Shown piece by piece: positions 1-10,697 of a stretch of DNA of 64,000 nt. The notes below the pieces were generated by a model, which worked only from the letters and a program-made list of their open reading frames with translations, had not been told where the DNA came from and did not search any database. The DNA comes from Notospermus geniculatus (taxonomy: Eukaryota > Nemertea > Pilidiophora > Heteronemertea > Lineidae), in assembly GCA_002633025.1 (NCBI GenBank), contig NMRB01000360.1:359658-423657 (forward strand). The letters run 5' to 3'. Made by a program: the position numbers and the translations under genes. The first letter of the stretch is position 1, and every line of letters starts with the position of its first letter.

Positions 1-235
1 GATTTACAAACTGCATGATTGAAAAAGTGTTTCCTGAAAGGAAATTAAAATGACAAGCAAGACGGGTATTCTACGGCGAGTCCCTAATTAATTCAAGGTA
101 AATGATGTTGGACAGAAATAAACAAACGGCACACAAGCCTTGAACAGACATTGTATAACTTTGATTTCGTACTTAGATGTGATAGCAGTTTGACCTAGAA
201 ATCTCAATCGAAGATAATTATTTCCTTCAATTTGC

Positions 236-425
236 CATGGTCTTTCGCCAACTTCGTTATTCGAGCAAATGCCGACCCTAACAGTCCTCTTGCAGGCTTG
301 TTAATCGGAACCTCCGGCGGGGGGAGGGGGCAGGTGTGACGCGGATAGATCATGATCGCCGCCCTGATAAAAGACGACATTTCTTCTCCCAAGAACTTCG
401 GCATTTTTTCTCCCGATAAACAACA
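236..425 (-). pseudogene. Acyl-CoA synthetase 3'-end relic (copy A)
   Basis: Read on the minus strand, the end of this segment matches the C-terminus of the intact synthetases (compare FARITKLAKD here with IARITMQTKV and IARITRHGKV). About 345-400 matches the stretch encoding the hinge region (around GRQEDVISRATIKIYPRS) of the gene at 7926. The parts between are deleted, so this is a compressed relic of another gene copy. It has no intact reading frame of useful length. The counterpart in copy B is at 7071-7262. Confidence 0.7.
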
Positions 426-889
426 AGGTTGATGATACAAGTAAGTACAAGTGATGTATTCTTTAAAAATATCGGTCCATCTGTCGACATGTTATTACAT
501 TGTTCACTTGCAGGCTTTTGTTAGATCGAACGTGTACACTGAGTACAATATACATCGCTCGTTTTATTTGCTTCAACTGAGCAGCAACAGTGCACTATCA
601 ATGCTTTGCTCTTTCTTTCCTGAACGAGTGGGAAACATCTGCATGTATGTTTACATGCTACTTAACCTTATGAATTTTCGATGATAGTTTACGAAATTAC
701 ACTCACAGTGTTCACAGTTTTGATATCGCGATCAATGCCAACATACTAAAAAGTTAAACGATAACGATAAGAAGCGATCCAGCAAATAGTATAAATGTAT
801 ACATTAACTGAAATTTTATGTAATGAGAGCGTCTAAAATTACAAGTTAACATGTATATTCCGCAAGACAAGCTAAATAAATACATTGAC
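426..889. other. Gene-free spacer in duplication copy A
   Basis: AT-rich sequence that matches 7263-7769 in copy B with small indels. I see no coding potential supported by conservation. It corresponds to the 3' flank of the synthetase gene. Confidence 0.6.
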
Positions 890-890
890 N
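890..890. other. Single-n assembly gap hiding about 430 bp
   Basis: The bases before and after this n are separated by 433 bases in the duplicate (7770-8202), including the last roughly 90 codons of the synthetase. The apparent C-terminal loss in the gene at 891-1993 may therefore be an assembly artefact rather than a biological deletion. Confidence 0.75.
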
Positions 891-1993
891 GGGTGCCGTG
901 ATATCTCCTTTTCAATGCTTCGCGGATAGATCTTGATCGTCGCCCTTGATATGACATCTTCTTGTCGCCCAAGAACTGTGACGAATCCATCTTCATTCAT
1001 CGTGGCCATGTCACCTGTTCTGTACCATCCAAGTTGATCTTTTCGTTGCTTGGTTCGCTCCTCGTCCCCCCAATATCCGAGAAAGGAGTACTGATGCCTG
1101 ACACACAGCTCCCCCGGGATATTGACGGGTACGATCAAGCCCTCTCCATCAACGATCTTGAGCTCGCCAATGTAGCCGCGCCCGGTGTAGGTCAACCTTT
1201 TATCCCGTGAATCAGACAAATGACCTCCGAATGGGCAACCTAGTTCTGTTGAACCATAAAATAAGATTGTGTTTGGTATGCGTTTCAAGACCTCCTCCAT
1301 GAACGGCTTCTGGACAAGTTCTCCACCTGTGCCACAAAATTTGATCCGATTTGCATCCAGCTTCCCAATATCGACGGCATGGATTAGGTCGCGCAATAGG
1401 TATGGGAAACATAACAAAACGGTGCCGTTTTCCTCCTCTGCGACCTGAAAATAATACTCCCTCCCAATCTGCTGCATCACATCTGCCACCACATAGACCA
1501 TAGAAATTCCAATGCTGAATGCTATGCCTGAGGCCCCTCCAGCATACGCCATCGGCCGATCGAGGACGTAACGGTCCGAATCATCCACGCCTTGTCTCAG
1601 AAACGGTGACTGCACATATTTCAGTCCATATGAATGTCTCTCCATTACCAGCTTAGGAAAGCCTGTGGTACCAGACGTAGCGAAACATCCCTGGATGTCA
1701 TCCAATGATATCGTAGCCTGGCGTTTCCGAACCAAATCCAAGTCGCAATCTTGGATCCCACGAAACAGCTCATTCCACGAGATTGTTCCTGGGTGCGACG
1801 AAGAGGATATCATGAAGATTGTCTCGAGATCCGGAAAGTCGTCTGCTTCTAGCTCTTTTGAACAATCGTGGCTGGCAAGGGTCGGGATGATAGTACGCAT
1901 AATGTCGTAGTTTTTATCATCAGCACCTGGATGAGCGATCAACCATCGGCTGTTACTTTTCCTCAGCATGTACTTGATGTCTTCTCCACTCCT
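891..1993 (-). pseudogene. ACSF2-like acyl-CoA synthetase, truncated at both ends
   Basis: This is an adenylate-forming (ANL superfamily) acyl-CoA synthetase lacking both ends. It keeps the P-loop-like motif TSGTTGFPK, the aromatic motif YGSTELG, the RTGD motif and the start of the hinge (GRQEDVISRATIKIYP). It is very close to the intact gene at 7926-9632. The N-terminal roughly 110 codons are replaced by a retrotransposon joined at 1994. The C-terminal end falls in the n gap at 890. The open frame runs through the junction without a stop but reads retrotransposon sequence there. The N-terminal break is biological. The C-terminal break may be an assembly loss. It cannot make a complete enzyme as shown. 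Confidence 0.85.
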
Positions 1994-3720
1994 TATATCA
2001 TTAATGGTTGTGCACAGAATAAGTGCACGTGCAAAAATCACGTGATCACCCCCATAGAAGTCCGCGAGGCGGTTAAGCTCTTAAATAGAGGGAAGCATGA
2101 CGGTCAGCAGCAGTTATTCTCCGATCACTTGAGATATGGGTCTGACCAATTGTATGAACAACTGGCTGTATTATTTACTGCAATGATCACTCATTCATAT
2201 TTTCCCGACGCGCTCAAGAACTCAATTGTCATTCCTATCCCGAAAAATACAAGGAAATCTTTGAACGACTCCGAAAATTATAGGGGTATAACACTGAGTA
2301 GCATCCTTGGTAAAGTGTTTGACCACGTTGTGATTAAAAAGTGTCCAGAAGTGTTTAGGTCATCAGATCTCCAGTTTGGCTTTAAAAGCAAAGGTTCCAC
2401 AACCCAATGTACCTTCACCATGCAACAAACAATCGACTACTTCAGAAAGAAAGGGTCGAATGTATACGCAATGTTCCTAGATGCGAGCAAGGCTTTTGAT
2501 AAGGTCCACTACATTAAGCTGTTTAGACTACTATCTGAGAAAGGCTGTTGCCCCCTTATAGCCAGATTCCTCGCTAAACTGTATGCGACTCAACGGTGTC
2601 GGGTAAAGTGGAAAAATACACTGAGTAGGCCAACTTAGTGTTCATAACGGAATTAAACAAGGTGGTGTTCTATCGCCAATCCTTTTCTGTGTCTATATCG
2701 ACGTACTTCTTCAGAGGCTGGAAGGGTCGAAATTTGGATGTTATGTAGGTCACATGTTCATGGGGGCCTTCGGTTACGCAGATGACATTGTCATCTTATC
2801 GCCAATGAAACGGGGTCTCACCGAAATGCTGAAGATATGCGATACTTTTTCAATAGAATATCATGTCACCTTTAACGCGACTAAGAGTATTTTAGTGTTC
2901 TTCGGGACAAGGGATGTAAACGAGGAAGTTTTTATTGTATGGAATGGTAGACGGATAACAGCAACAGATAGGACGAAGCACCTGGGTCACATCGTCGGTG
3001 ACAGCGTGTACGACGACGTCATGAACGGTGTCATCGCTGAAATGTACAAAAGAACAAATTGTCTGGTTTCAATGTTTGGTTTCTGCGCATATGATGTAAA
3101 ATACAGATTATTTAAAACATTTGTTATGTCCCTATACGGTAGTGCCCTATGGGATTACTCTCACCGATCCTTTGAGAAATTTAATATTGCCTGGAGAAAT
3201 TGTATTAGAAAACTCTTCAGATTACCCGCAAGGACCCATCGTACGTTGCTACCGGCTATTTGCAGGGATGAACAACCTGACGTTCAGATATTTAGGAGGT
3301 TCGCTAAATTTTTCAAATCATGTGAGAAAAGCGAATGTAAGAATGTGACGTTTAGTGTCGAACTAGCACTTAGAGGTGGTACAAGTGGATCTAGAAATGT
3401 GACGAAAGTCTGTGACTTTTTCGATTGCACCGTAGATGAACTGCCAGTTAAAAAGAAAGTTTTTTCAGAAGTCGAACCAAATGGTCCAGTAATAAGGGAT
3501 TTGTTGAGAATGCGGGACAATAGAAATTTTGAAATTTTAGAGAAAAATGAGATGGAAGATTTGATATATGTAGTTTGTACGGGGTAATTCAATAATGAGT
3601 TGAACGTAGTGTTGATTCTTTTTACCGATTATTTTTCGGTCACTTCTGCACCTACTGCACTGCTTGAATCTCACCTCAAAGTGTACTCCGTACGATTGAA
3701 ATAAATAAATAAATAAATAA
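1994..3720 (+). mobile_element. 5'-truncated non-LTR retrotransposon
   Basis: The element starts abruptly inside the synthetase gene and ends in a short tandem tail of TAAA/AAAT units (about 3700-3720), as in CR1/L2/Rex1-like non-LTR elements. It encodes only the reverse-transcriptase half. Copy B shows the empty arrangement, but 712 bases of copy B are missing here, so the insertion came with a deletion of the target. No long terminal repeats are seen. I cannot fix the clade by eye. Confidence 0.85.
2008..3587 (+). pseudogene. Non-LTR reverse transcriptase, frameshifted
   Basis: Two overlapping frames give one reverse transcriptase. The first (to about 2638) has the finger-domain block YRGITLSSILGKVFD, the FGFKSKGSTTQ block and the catalytic-region motif MFLDASKAFDKV. 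After a frameshift near 2625-2640 the chain continues through GIKQGGVLSPILF to the YADD catalytic box (GAFGYADDIVILSP, about 2766-2810) and a thumb/C-terminal region ending at 3587. The endonuclease half is absent, which fits 5' truncation. The polymerase residues are present but the frameshift makes the copy inactive. Confidence 0.88.
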
Positions 3721-3785
3721 ATTATTTTGGTCCTCATTTTTTAAAAAGATTACTAGTTTTTCACGTGCCTTGTTATCCGAGCAAG
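3721..3785 (-). pseudogene. Acyl-CoA synthetase C-terminal relic (copy A)
   Basis: This matches the extreme 3' end of the synthetase gene at 11279 (segment around 11245-11310, including the stop region and CGTGCCTTGTTAT). It is only about 60 bases long and then runs into a MITE half. It is duplicated at 10017-10081. Confidence 0.6.
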
Positions 3786-3832
3786 GGACGAAGGGAGCGA
3801 GCAGTAAGAACACTCCTGATATTCTCAGGATG
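3786..3832. mobile_element. Half of a small palindromic MITE
   Basis: The sequence from GACGAAGGGAGCGAGCAG to TTCTCAGGATG matches the right half of the complete 101-bp MITE at 39617-39717. The left half is missing. The same half occurs in copy B at 10082-10127. Confidence 0.7.
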
Positions 3833-4414
3833 GCCGCCTCTGTGAATAATGAGTCACTCATGACCACGTGGATGAACAATGCTGGCAAAATGTAGACGTC
3901 GAGTGTAATCGCCTCCTGGATATACACAGAAAAAAATCGATCTCAACCATAAAATGAGTCTCCAGCCTACTATTTTGTCCCTAAAATGAGTTTCCTTTGC
4001 TACTCGATCAATGCCAACATACTAAAAAGTTAAACATATCAGTACCAAGAAACGATCCAGTAAATACTGACAAATGTACTGTCACGGGTTGGAATAAACG
4101 ACAACGATCCGGTGTTTATAGTTGATCGTATAATCATGGCAGAAAGTGAAACATACAATACAATACAATACATGGTGAACCGCAGGGAAACATGAATACA
4201 CGGTAGATTCCATCCAAACAGGCATACACTTATGACGTAGATCCTTTAACCAGCCTACACACTAATTACTCTTGCTCTTGCACTTAATAACTTAGAGGTT
4301 TGATTCACTCTTACACTTACTCATAATATACGCTCCAACTGAGCTTACTACATGTAGTATACATCGTACATCGTACACCGAAGTTCCCTGACCACTATAT
4401 GCTACACTAATAAT
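3833..4414. other. Gene-free sequence
   Basis: AT-rich with a short (ATACA)n-like run near 4153. It is duplicated in copy B (10128-10697). I see no gene or RNA structure in it. Confidence 0.5.
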
Positions 4415-4869
4415 CTTGATAAACCAATGCTTTGTGACAAACACCTTTCCCGATAAAATGAAGCTAGCAAAAGTTATTCCAATCTATAAAAAAGCCAAAA
4501 ATCACTCATGACGAACTACCGACCAATATCACCCCTTCCAGCCATCTCAAAGATCTTCGAAAAAGCTATTCATGAACAACTTATGAACTACTTCCAAAAC
4601 CATCAACTTCTACACCCACACCCACACCCACACCCACACCCACACCCACACCCACACCCACACCAATACGGCTTTTTCGAGCAAACCACTCTACAGAACT
4701 TGCTGCCGCACATCTCATTGATTATATCAATAACATGGACCAAGACACTCAACCTATCTGTATCTTTATGAACCTATCCAAAGCCTTTGACACACTTCTA
4801 AATCATGATATTCTTTAGGAAAAGCTACGATTTTATGGCCTGCAAGACTCAGCAATCGATCTGATTCAT
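4415..4869 (+). pseudogene. Reverse-transcriptase fragment with (HP)n insertion
   Basis: A short remnant of a second non-LTR reverse transcriptase. It shows PDKMKLAKVIP, then after a frameshift NYRPISPLPAISKIFEKAI, then QYGF and, in another frame, a degraded LSKAFDTLLNHDIL (the usual FLDxxKAFD block with the catalytic Asp region). An expanded CCCACA hexamer run is inserted in frame between LLHP and HQYGF. A TAG lies after the KAFD block. In copy A it is cut at 4869. Copy B continues further to about 11215. Confidence 0.75.
4613..4665 (+). repeat. (CACCCA)n microsatellite inside RT remnant
   Basis: About eight to nine hexamer units, in frame with the reverse-transcriptase remnant and so encoding alternating His-Pro. 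The same run exists in copy B (about 10898-10950), so the expansion predates the segmental duplication. Confidence 0.9.
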
Positions 4870-4923
4870 TCTGGCACGCATTTGAACGAACCGACCTCGA
4901 ACTAGATCGAGGCGGGTTCGGTA

Positions 4924-5086
4924 AAGGGCGGCGCACACGAGCGACTAAATCTGGGCGACCGCCGACGAGACTGGTGGTGCGACTAGACATCAGCCAATCA
5001 GAAGCGCCAAATCTTGTCGCTTTGGCGGTCGGAAGCCAAGTCGGCCGACAAATCGGTCAAAATTGTCGCTCGTGTGCGCCGCCCTT
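4924..5086. mobile_element. MITE, 163 bp, 22-bp perfect TIRs
   Basis: The left end AAGGGCGGCGCACACGAGCG is the exact reverse complement of the right end at 5065-5086, with two further matching bases. The interior has no coding potential. The terminal theme (GCACACGAGCGAC) recurs in other MITEs of the window, for example 41144-41389. Confidence 0.85.
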
Positions 5087-5637
5087 AACCCGCACCGTGT
5101 AAAAGCGATCAATCCATCCCGAACCGAACCCGCCCGAGGAGGGTGGAGGTAGGTTTCCTCGAACCAGCACCGTGTAAAAAGGGCTTAAGACTCCCGCGAT
5201 TTTGTTGGGACCTACGATTTGCAAGCATTAAAATAGGCCTACACGGCTAGAGCACCACTGAAATTGGTCATTGATTTCGCGGGCGTGGGATGGGCATCAG
5301 GTGGGCAGAACTTGGAAGTTGGTTGACTGCAGATGAATCACTTGCCACGCATGTCCCGCAGACTATGACCAAGATCCCTCTTGATGTTAGTACCGGTACA
5401 CCGCCAGTACTACGAACTTGTTGGCATCATGAGGGTGCTATATGCGCCTGTGACATGTCCGATGTCCACGGACGATATAGACAACAACTGTGCGCTTCTG
5501 TAAGTTATTTTGGTGCACCACTGCCAGTGTATTCATAAGGATTAGGCCTAGATAGGCCTATAGCCTACGCAGACGTCCAAGATTCGGAGGGATCATTCGT
5601 TGTCAAAGGCGGAAACGACAACAGGATATGGATTGAA
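5087..5637. other. Gene-free sequence
   Basis: Unique-looking sequence with no recognisable protein. An open frame at 5290-5538 has no family signature I know, and I do not call it a gene. Confidence 0.45.
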
Positions 5638-5977
5638 CCTACACTTTCGAGAAAGGAATTGAAAATCTATGACCGGGGGGTAAGTAGAGTTTTTCCATTA
5701 CTGTTCAACAGGGACATTGATTCACAAAGCCCCCCGTAGCCTAGGCCTCCTATAACTTTGTGGCCCGTATGCACCAACGTGGATAAACCTTAGATTAGGC
5801 TTAAACTAGGTTTAAGTATGGTTTAAAAACTTAATCCGCCTGCACCAACAATACCTACACTTTCGAGAAAGGAATTGAAAATCTATGACCGGGGGGTAAG
5901 TAGAGTTTTTCCATTACTGTTCAACAGGGACATTGATTCACAAAGCCCCCCGTAGCCTAGGCCTCCTATAACTTTGT
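5638..5977 (+). repeat. Direct repeat, 124 bp x2
   Basis: 5638-5761 and 5854-5977 are essentially identical (starting CCTACACTTTCGAGAAAGG, ending CCTCCTATAACTTTGT), separated by 92 bases. This is a tandem duplication with a unit of about 216 bp. The spacer is rich in TTTAAGC/GCTTAAAC-like short palindromic motifs. Confidence 0.9.
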
Positions 5978-6570
5978 ATGTGCATGTTTTTTATTTAGGC
6001 AAATGAAGAATACGCACTGGAGGCATCTCCCAATAGGGCATTATTGATAGGCCTATAGGGTGACTCTTCTCCCAAATAGGGCCCATGGTAGGAATGACTG
6101 TGACATATGCCTAAGTAAAATGCACTTGTATGTCAACATTTGGGCCCAAATTCAGTGTTTCTCAGTTGTTGCGTGGCGGCCACTCTCTGAAATAGATGCA
6201 GGTCCCGTGTGGAGAGAGTGCCCCCTCCCGAACCAAGGGTCAGACATGGGTCAGAGTCCTGCCCCTCTGGAATGGAGGAGGCAAGGGGAAGGGCATGTGG
6301 CACTAGCAGAGATGGATATGGATCAGGTGCTCCCGCCTGAACAACAAAACAAAACAAAACAAAACAAACAAGCAATCTCGCCAATACAAACTATTCAAAA
6401 AATCTAAAATATCGAAGTGTCTAATTAAGTGATGGACCTTGTGCTCACCTGGGTGAATGTACCGGTACCAGAAGAACGAACAAAAGACGACTGATAAGCC
6501 TATAAATGTCCGATGGTTCCCGCTTGTTTAAGGGGACCCTGCAGGCAAGACAGGCAGCCTGCTCACAGCC
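5978..6570. other. Gene-free sequence with AAAAC microsatellite
   Basis: No protein family is recognisable on either strand. A short (AAAAC)n run occurs near 6345-6367. Confidence 0.45.
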
Positions 6571-6574
6571 ACAG

Positions 6575-6870
6575 GCATAGATATTTCAAATCATCAAGTC
6601 TGACCTTGACCTTGACCTCTGATTATCAAGGTCATTGCATAATCAAAATGGACATCCTCAATAACCTAAGTGTGGGTGATATCATGCCTCTACCTCTGGT
6701 AGGCAGAGATATTTCAAATTATAAAAGTATGACCTTGACCTTGACCTCTGATCATCAAGGTCATTGCATAATCAAAATGGGCATGATCCTCAATAACCTA
6801 TGTAAGTATGGGTGATGTCATGCCTCTACCTCTACCACAGGCAGAGATATTTCGAATTATCAAGTTTGAT
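6575..6870 (+). repeat. About 130-bp tandem repeat with AGGTCA half-sites
   Basis: Two full units and the start of a third, each with GGCAGAGATATTTC, then TGACCTTGACCTTGACCT, then ATCAAGGTCATTGCATAATC, then ATGCCTCTACCTCT. TGACCT is the nuclear-receptor half-site. It is repeated three times head to tail with no spacer and followed by the opposite-strand extended half-site TCAAGGTCA. Whether receptors bind is inference. Confidence 0.85.
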
Positions 6871-7070
6871 ATCGAAATCTCATGATATTTCGATCACCCG
6901 GACACTTGAGGCTGAGAATTTTAAGATAGTCCAGTCCTTGGATAAGGCACTCTCATGAACTAAGACTTGTTTCATGTTGCTCAATTGACAATATGGCAAG
7001 TTATCTGAAAATATCAAATTTGTGGTATGGATATCACCATCACCCCAGCATCTCAGACCAAATTTATTGC

Positions 7071-7262
7071 CATTGGTCTTTCGCCAACTTCGTTATTCGA
7101 GCAAATGCCGACCCTAACAGTCCTCTTGGAGGCTTGTTAATCGGAACCTCCGGCGGGGGGAGGGGGCAGGTGTGACGCGGATAGATCATGATCGCCGCCC
7201 TGATAATAAAAGACGACATTTCTTCTCCCAAGAACTTGGGCGTTTTTTCTCCCGATAAACAA
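7071..7262 (-). pseudogene. Acyl-CoA synthetase 3'-end relic (copy B)
   Basis: Counterpart of 236-425. The C-terminal codons (FARITKLAKD) and a hinge-region segment are recognisable, with internal deletions. It lies about 660 bp beyond the 3' end of the intact gene. The array therefore once held more gene copies. Confidence 0.7.
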
Positions 7263-7925
7263 CAAGGTTGATGATATACAAGTTGGTACAAGTGTATTCT
7301 TTGAATATAATAGCGGTCCATCTGTCGACATGTTATTACATTGTTCACTTGCAGGCTTTTGTTAGATCAAACGTGTACACTGAGTACAATATACATTGCT
7401 CGTTTTATTTGCTTCAACTGTGCAGCAACAGTGCACTATCAATGCTTTGCTCTTTCTTTCCTGAACGAGTGGGAAACATCTGCATATGTTTACATTAATT
7501 CCTATGTACGTATTACAAACCATAGGTACTTAACCTTATGAATTTTCGATGATAGTTTACGAAAATTATTACACTCACAGTGTTCACAATTTTGATATCG
7601 CGATCAATGCCAACATACTAAAAAGTTAATATAACGATAAAGAAGCGATCCAGCAAATACAGTATGAATGTATATATTAAAACTGAAATTTTATGTAATG
7701 AAAGCGTCTAAAACTACAAGTTTAACATCTTTTATATTCCGCAAGGCAAGCTAAATACAATACATTGACATTCAACCACAGGCAGTAGGCCTATACATCT
7801 TTGCTTCTGTGCCAGTGCGACACCTCAATATTCATTCAAGGAGTAATTATCTGTTTACGTTGTTCAAAATGCAACTACATGTAAAATAATGGCGACTCGA
7901 CGCTAATTCAATGTCCACTTCGCCG
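7263..7925. other. Gene-free spacer (3' flank of synthetase)
   Basis: AT-rich, duplicated in copy A up to the n gap at 890. No independent gene is seen. Confidence 0.5.
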
Positions 7926-9632
7926 TTAGACTTTCGTCTGCATCGTTATTCGCGCAATTGCTGTCTCTCTAATCTTCTTCCGGTCAACTTTATCGGTACT
8001 TCCGGTGGGAAACGCTTCAAACAATAGGATATGATCAGGCATGAGACCTTCCCCTATGTTCCCGACCAGGAACCTCTCCTCGCAATATCCCCGGATGTCA
8101 TCAATTTTGAGGTTGACGTCGGGTTTAGGAACCACACACAGACAAATCTCTTCAAACATGATCTCATGTGGCACGCCAACAGCTGCAGCGTTAGCCACTA
8201 GAGGGTGCCGTGATATCTCCTTTTCAATGCTTCGCGGATAGATCTTGATCGTCGCCCTTGATATGACATCTTCTTGTCGCCCAAGAACTGTGACGAATCC
8301 ATCTTCATTCATCATGGCCATGTCACCTGTTCTGTACCATCCAAGTTGATCTTTTCGTTGCTTGGTTCGCTCCTCGTCCCCCCAATATCCGAGAAAGGAG
8401 TACTGATGCCTGACACACAGCTCCCCCGGGATATTGACGGATACGATCAAGCCCTCTTCATCAACGATCTTGAGCTCGCCAATGTAGCCGCGCCCGGTGT
8501 AGGTCAACCTTTTATCCCGTGAATCAGACAAATGACCTCCGAATGGGCAACCTATTTCTGCTGAACCATAAAATAAGATTGTGTTTGGTATGCGTTTCAA
8601 GACCTCCTCCATGAGCGGCTTCTGGACAAGTTCTCCCCCTGTGCGACAAAATTTGATCCGATTTGCATCCAGCTTCCCAATATCGACGGCATGGATTAGG
8701 TCGCGCAATCGGTATGGGAAACATAACAAAACGGTGCCGTTTTCCTCCTCTGCGACCTGAAAATAATACTCCCTTCCAATCTGCTGCATCACATCTGCCA
8801 CCACATAGACCATAGAAAGTCCAATGCTGAATGCTATGCCTGAGGTCCCTCCAGCATATGCCATCGGCCGATCGAGGACGTAACGGTCCGAATCATCCAC
8901 GCCTAGTCTCAGAAACGGTGAGTGCACATATTCCAGTACATATGAATGTCTCTCCATTACCAGCTTAGGAAAGCCTGTGGTACCAGACGTAGCGAAACAT
9001 CCCTGGATGTCGTCCAATGAAATTGTAGCCTGGCGTTTCCGAACCAAGTCCAAGTCGCCATCTTGGATCTCGCGGAACAGCTCATTCCACGAGATTGTTC
9101 CTGGGTGCGACGAAGAGGATATCATGAAGATTGTCTCGAGATCCGGAAAGTCGTCTGCTTCTAGCTCTTTTGAACAATCGTGGCTGGCAAGGGTCGGGAT
9201 GACAGTACGCATAATGTCGTAGTTTATATCATCAGCACCTGGATGAGCGATCAACCATCGGCTGTTACTTTTCCTCAGCATGTACTTGATGTCTTCTCCA
9301 CTCCTGACACTGGCGTGAAAGCGCATCAAAATAGCGCCTGTCCTTGCCAAAGCATACTCACAGATGGCATATTCCAAGGATGTGGGACAGAGCAAACCAA
9401 CACAGTCACCTTTCCTCAGGCCTCTCTTGATCATTCCTGCAGCCAGGTGTTCCGTCTTAATCTTCAGTTCTCCAAATGTAATTGCCTGTCGTGGTTTTCC
9501 CATCTCCCGGATGACGAATGCTTCTTTTTCGGGATGCTGAGTCCCTCGGATATCAAGGAGTTCAGCGGCTGTGTGCATGATGGGGAATCTTTCCCCAGCA
9601 TTGTAGTAGCTCTTGTTCAGTTTGAAAGCCAT
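7926..9632 (-). CDS. ACSF2-like acyl-CoA synthetase, intronless, 568 aa
   Basis: Adenylate-forming enzyme expected to activate a carboxylic acid with ATP and load it on CoA. I chose the Met at 9630-9632 (MAFKLNKSYYNAGE) because it aligns with the start of the paralog at 11279-13000. The frame is open upstream to 9755. Motifs from that start: TSGTTGFPK (about 215-223), YGSAEIG (about 355-361), GWYRTGD (about 431-437), the hinge GRQEDVISRATIKIYP (about 452-467) and STDKVDRKK (about 545-553), which supplies the catalytic-lysine position. Length fits the family. In the hinge, AT replaces the usual Gly-Gly before the IYP block, so activity or specificity may be altered. No targeting peptide is obvious. 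Closest by eye to ACSF2 or medium-chain synthetases; the substrate is unknown. Intronless, so possibly retro-derived. Confidence 0.88.
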   Translation of the reverse strand: MAFKLNKSYYNAGERFPIMHTAAELLDIRGTQHPEKEAFVIREMGKPRQAITFGELKIKTEHLAAGMIKRGLRKGDCVGLLCPTSLEYAICEYALARTGAILMRFHASVRSGEDIKYMLRKSNSRWLIAHPGADDINYDIMRTVIPTLASHDCSKELEADDFPDLETIFMISSSSHPGTISWNELFREIQDGDLDLVRKRQATISLDDIQGCFATSGTTGFPKLVMERHSYVLEYVHSPFLRLGVDDSDRYVLDRPMAYAGGTSGIAFSIGLSMVYVVADVMQQIGREYYFQVAEEENGTVLLCFPYRLRDLIHAVDIGKLDANRIKFCRTGGELVQKPLMEEVLKRIPNTILFYGSAEIGCPFGGHLSDSRDKRLTYTGRGYIGELKIVDEEGLIVSVNIPGELCVRHQYSFLGYWGDEERTKQRKDQLGWYRTGDMAMMNEDGFVTVLGRQEDVISRATIKIYPRSIEKEISRHPLVANAAAVGVPHEIMFEEICLCVVPKPDVNLKIDDIRGYCEERFLVGNIGEGLMPDHILLFEAFPTGSTDKVDRKKIRETAIARITMQTKV

Positions 9633-10016
9633 TTCCACTTGGGCAGTTTCGAAATTACATGCAAAGCCGTGTTGGCACTTGCGTTTTAGAGCCGTTGGAA
9701 GCGCAATATGGTATATGTAAGTATGAGTTGCGATAAGCGGTGTTAAACTGATCAATACACCATGTTCGAATATTTTGTTATTCCAATGCTACGTGTGGTG
9801 ATTTGATCAGATCTAATCTAGTCCTTTTCTTAACAATGAATTTGATAGCACGGAGATTCAAAACCAGTTTGATTAATGGGTGCTGGGATGAAGAAGGTCC
9901 AGTGAGTTCGGCAATCTCCGCCGCATCCCTGATTTGCTCGGTGTCATAGTATAGACGACAAAAATCAACTCATGTTTAAATTTGATAATGGTTTGGCCTA
10001 GAAACCTCTATCGATA

Positions 10017-10127
10017 TTATTTTGGTCCTCATTTTTTAAAAAGATTACTAGTTTTTCACGTGCCTTGTTATCCAAGCAAGGGACGAAGGGAGCGAGCAGT
10101 AAGAACACTCCTGGTATTCTCAGGATG
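10017..10127 (-). pseudogene. Synthetase C-terminal relic plus MITE half (copy B)
   Basis: 10017-10081 matches the last codons and 3' flank of the gene at 11279. 10082-10127 is the right half of the 101-bp MITE seen whole at 39617-39717. Same structure as 3721-3832. Confidence 0.6.
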
Positions 10128-10697
10128 GCCGCCTCTGTGAATAATGAGTCACTCATGACCACGTGGATGAACAATGCTGGCAAAATGTAGACGTCGAGTG
10201 TAATCGCCTCCTGGATATCAACTCGAGATAAAATGAGTCTCCAGCCTACTATTTTGTCCCTAAAATGAGTTTCCTTTTATTTGCTACTCGATCAATGCCA
10301 ACATACTAAAAAGTTAAACATATCAGTACCAAGAAACGATCCAGTAAATACTGACAAGGCCTACTGTCACGGGTTGGAATAAACGACAACGATCCGGTGT
10401 TTATAGTTGATCGTATAATCATGGCAGAAACTGAAACATACAATACAATACAATACATGGTGAACCGCAGGGAAACATGAATACACGGTAGATTCCATCC
10501 AAACACGCATACACTTATGACGTAGATCCTTATAACCAGCCTACACACTAAGTACTCTTGCTCTTACACTTAATAACTTAGAGGTTTGATTCACTCTTAC
10601 ACTTACTCATAATATACGCTCCAACTGAGCTTACTACATGTAGTATAGTTAACTATCGTACACCGAAGTTCCCTGACCACTATACGCTACACTTATA
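10128..10697. other. Gene-free sequence
   Basis: Counterpart of 3833-4414. Nothing recognisable beyond the duplication. Confidence 0.5.

Larger units (their letters stand above)
236..4869. repeat. Segmental duplication, copy A
   Basis: Nearly the same sequence recurs in the same orientation at 7071-11154. Similarity starts abruptly at about 236/7071 and stops at 4869/11154. Copy A differs in two large ways. A single n at 890 stands where copy B has 433 more bases (7770-8202). A retrotransposon (1994-3720) stands where copy B has 712 bases (9305-10016), which include the start of the acyl-CoA synthetase gene. The block carries a C-terminal relic, a synthetase gene, a second relic with a MITE half, and a reverse-transcriptase fragment. 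Confidence 0.9.

Noticed and set aside
5290-5538. 82-codon ORF as a gene
   Set aside because: No family signature, no second copy, no splice context.
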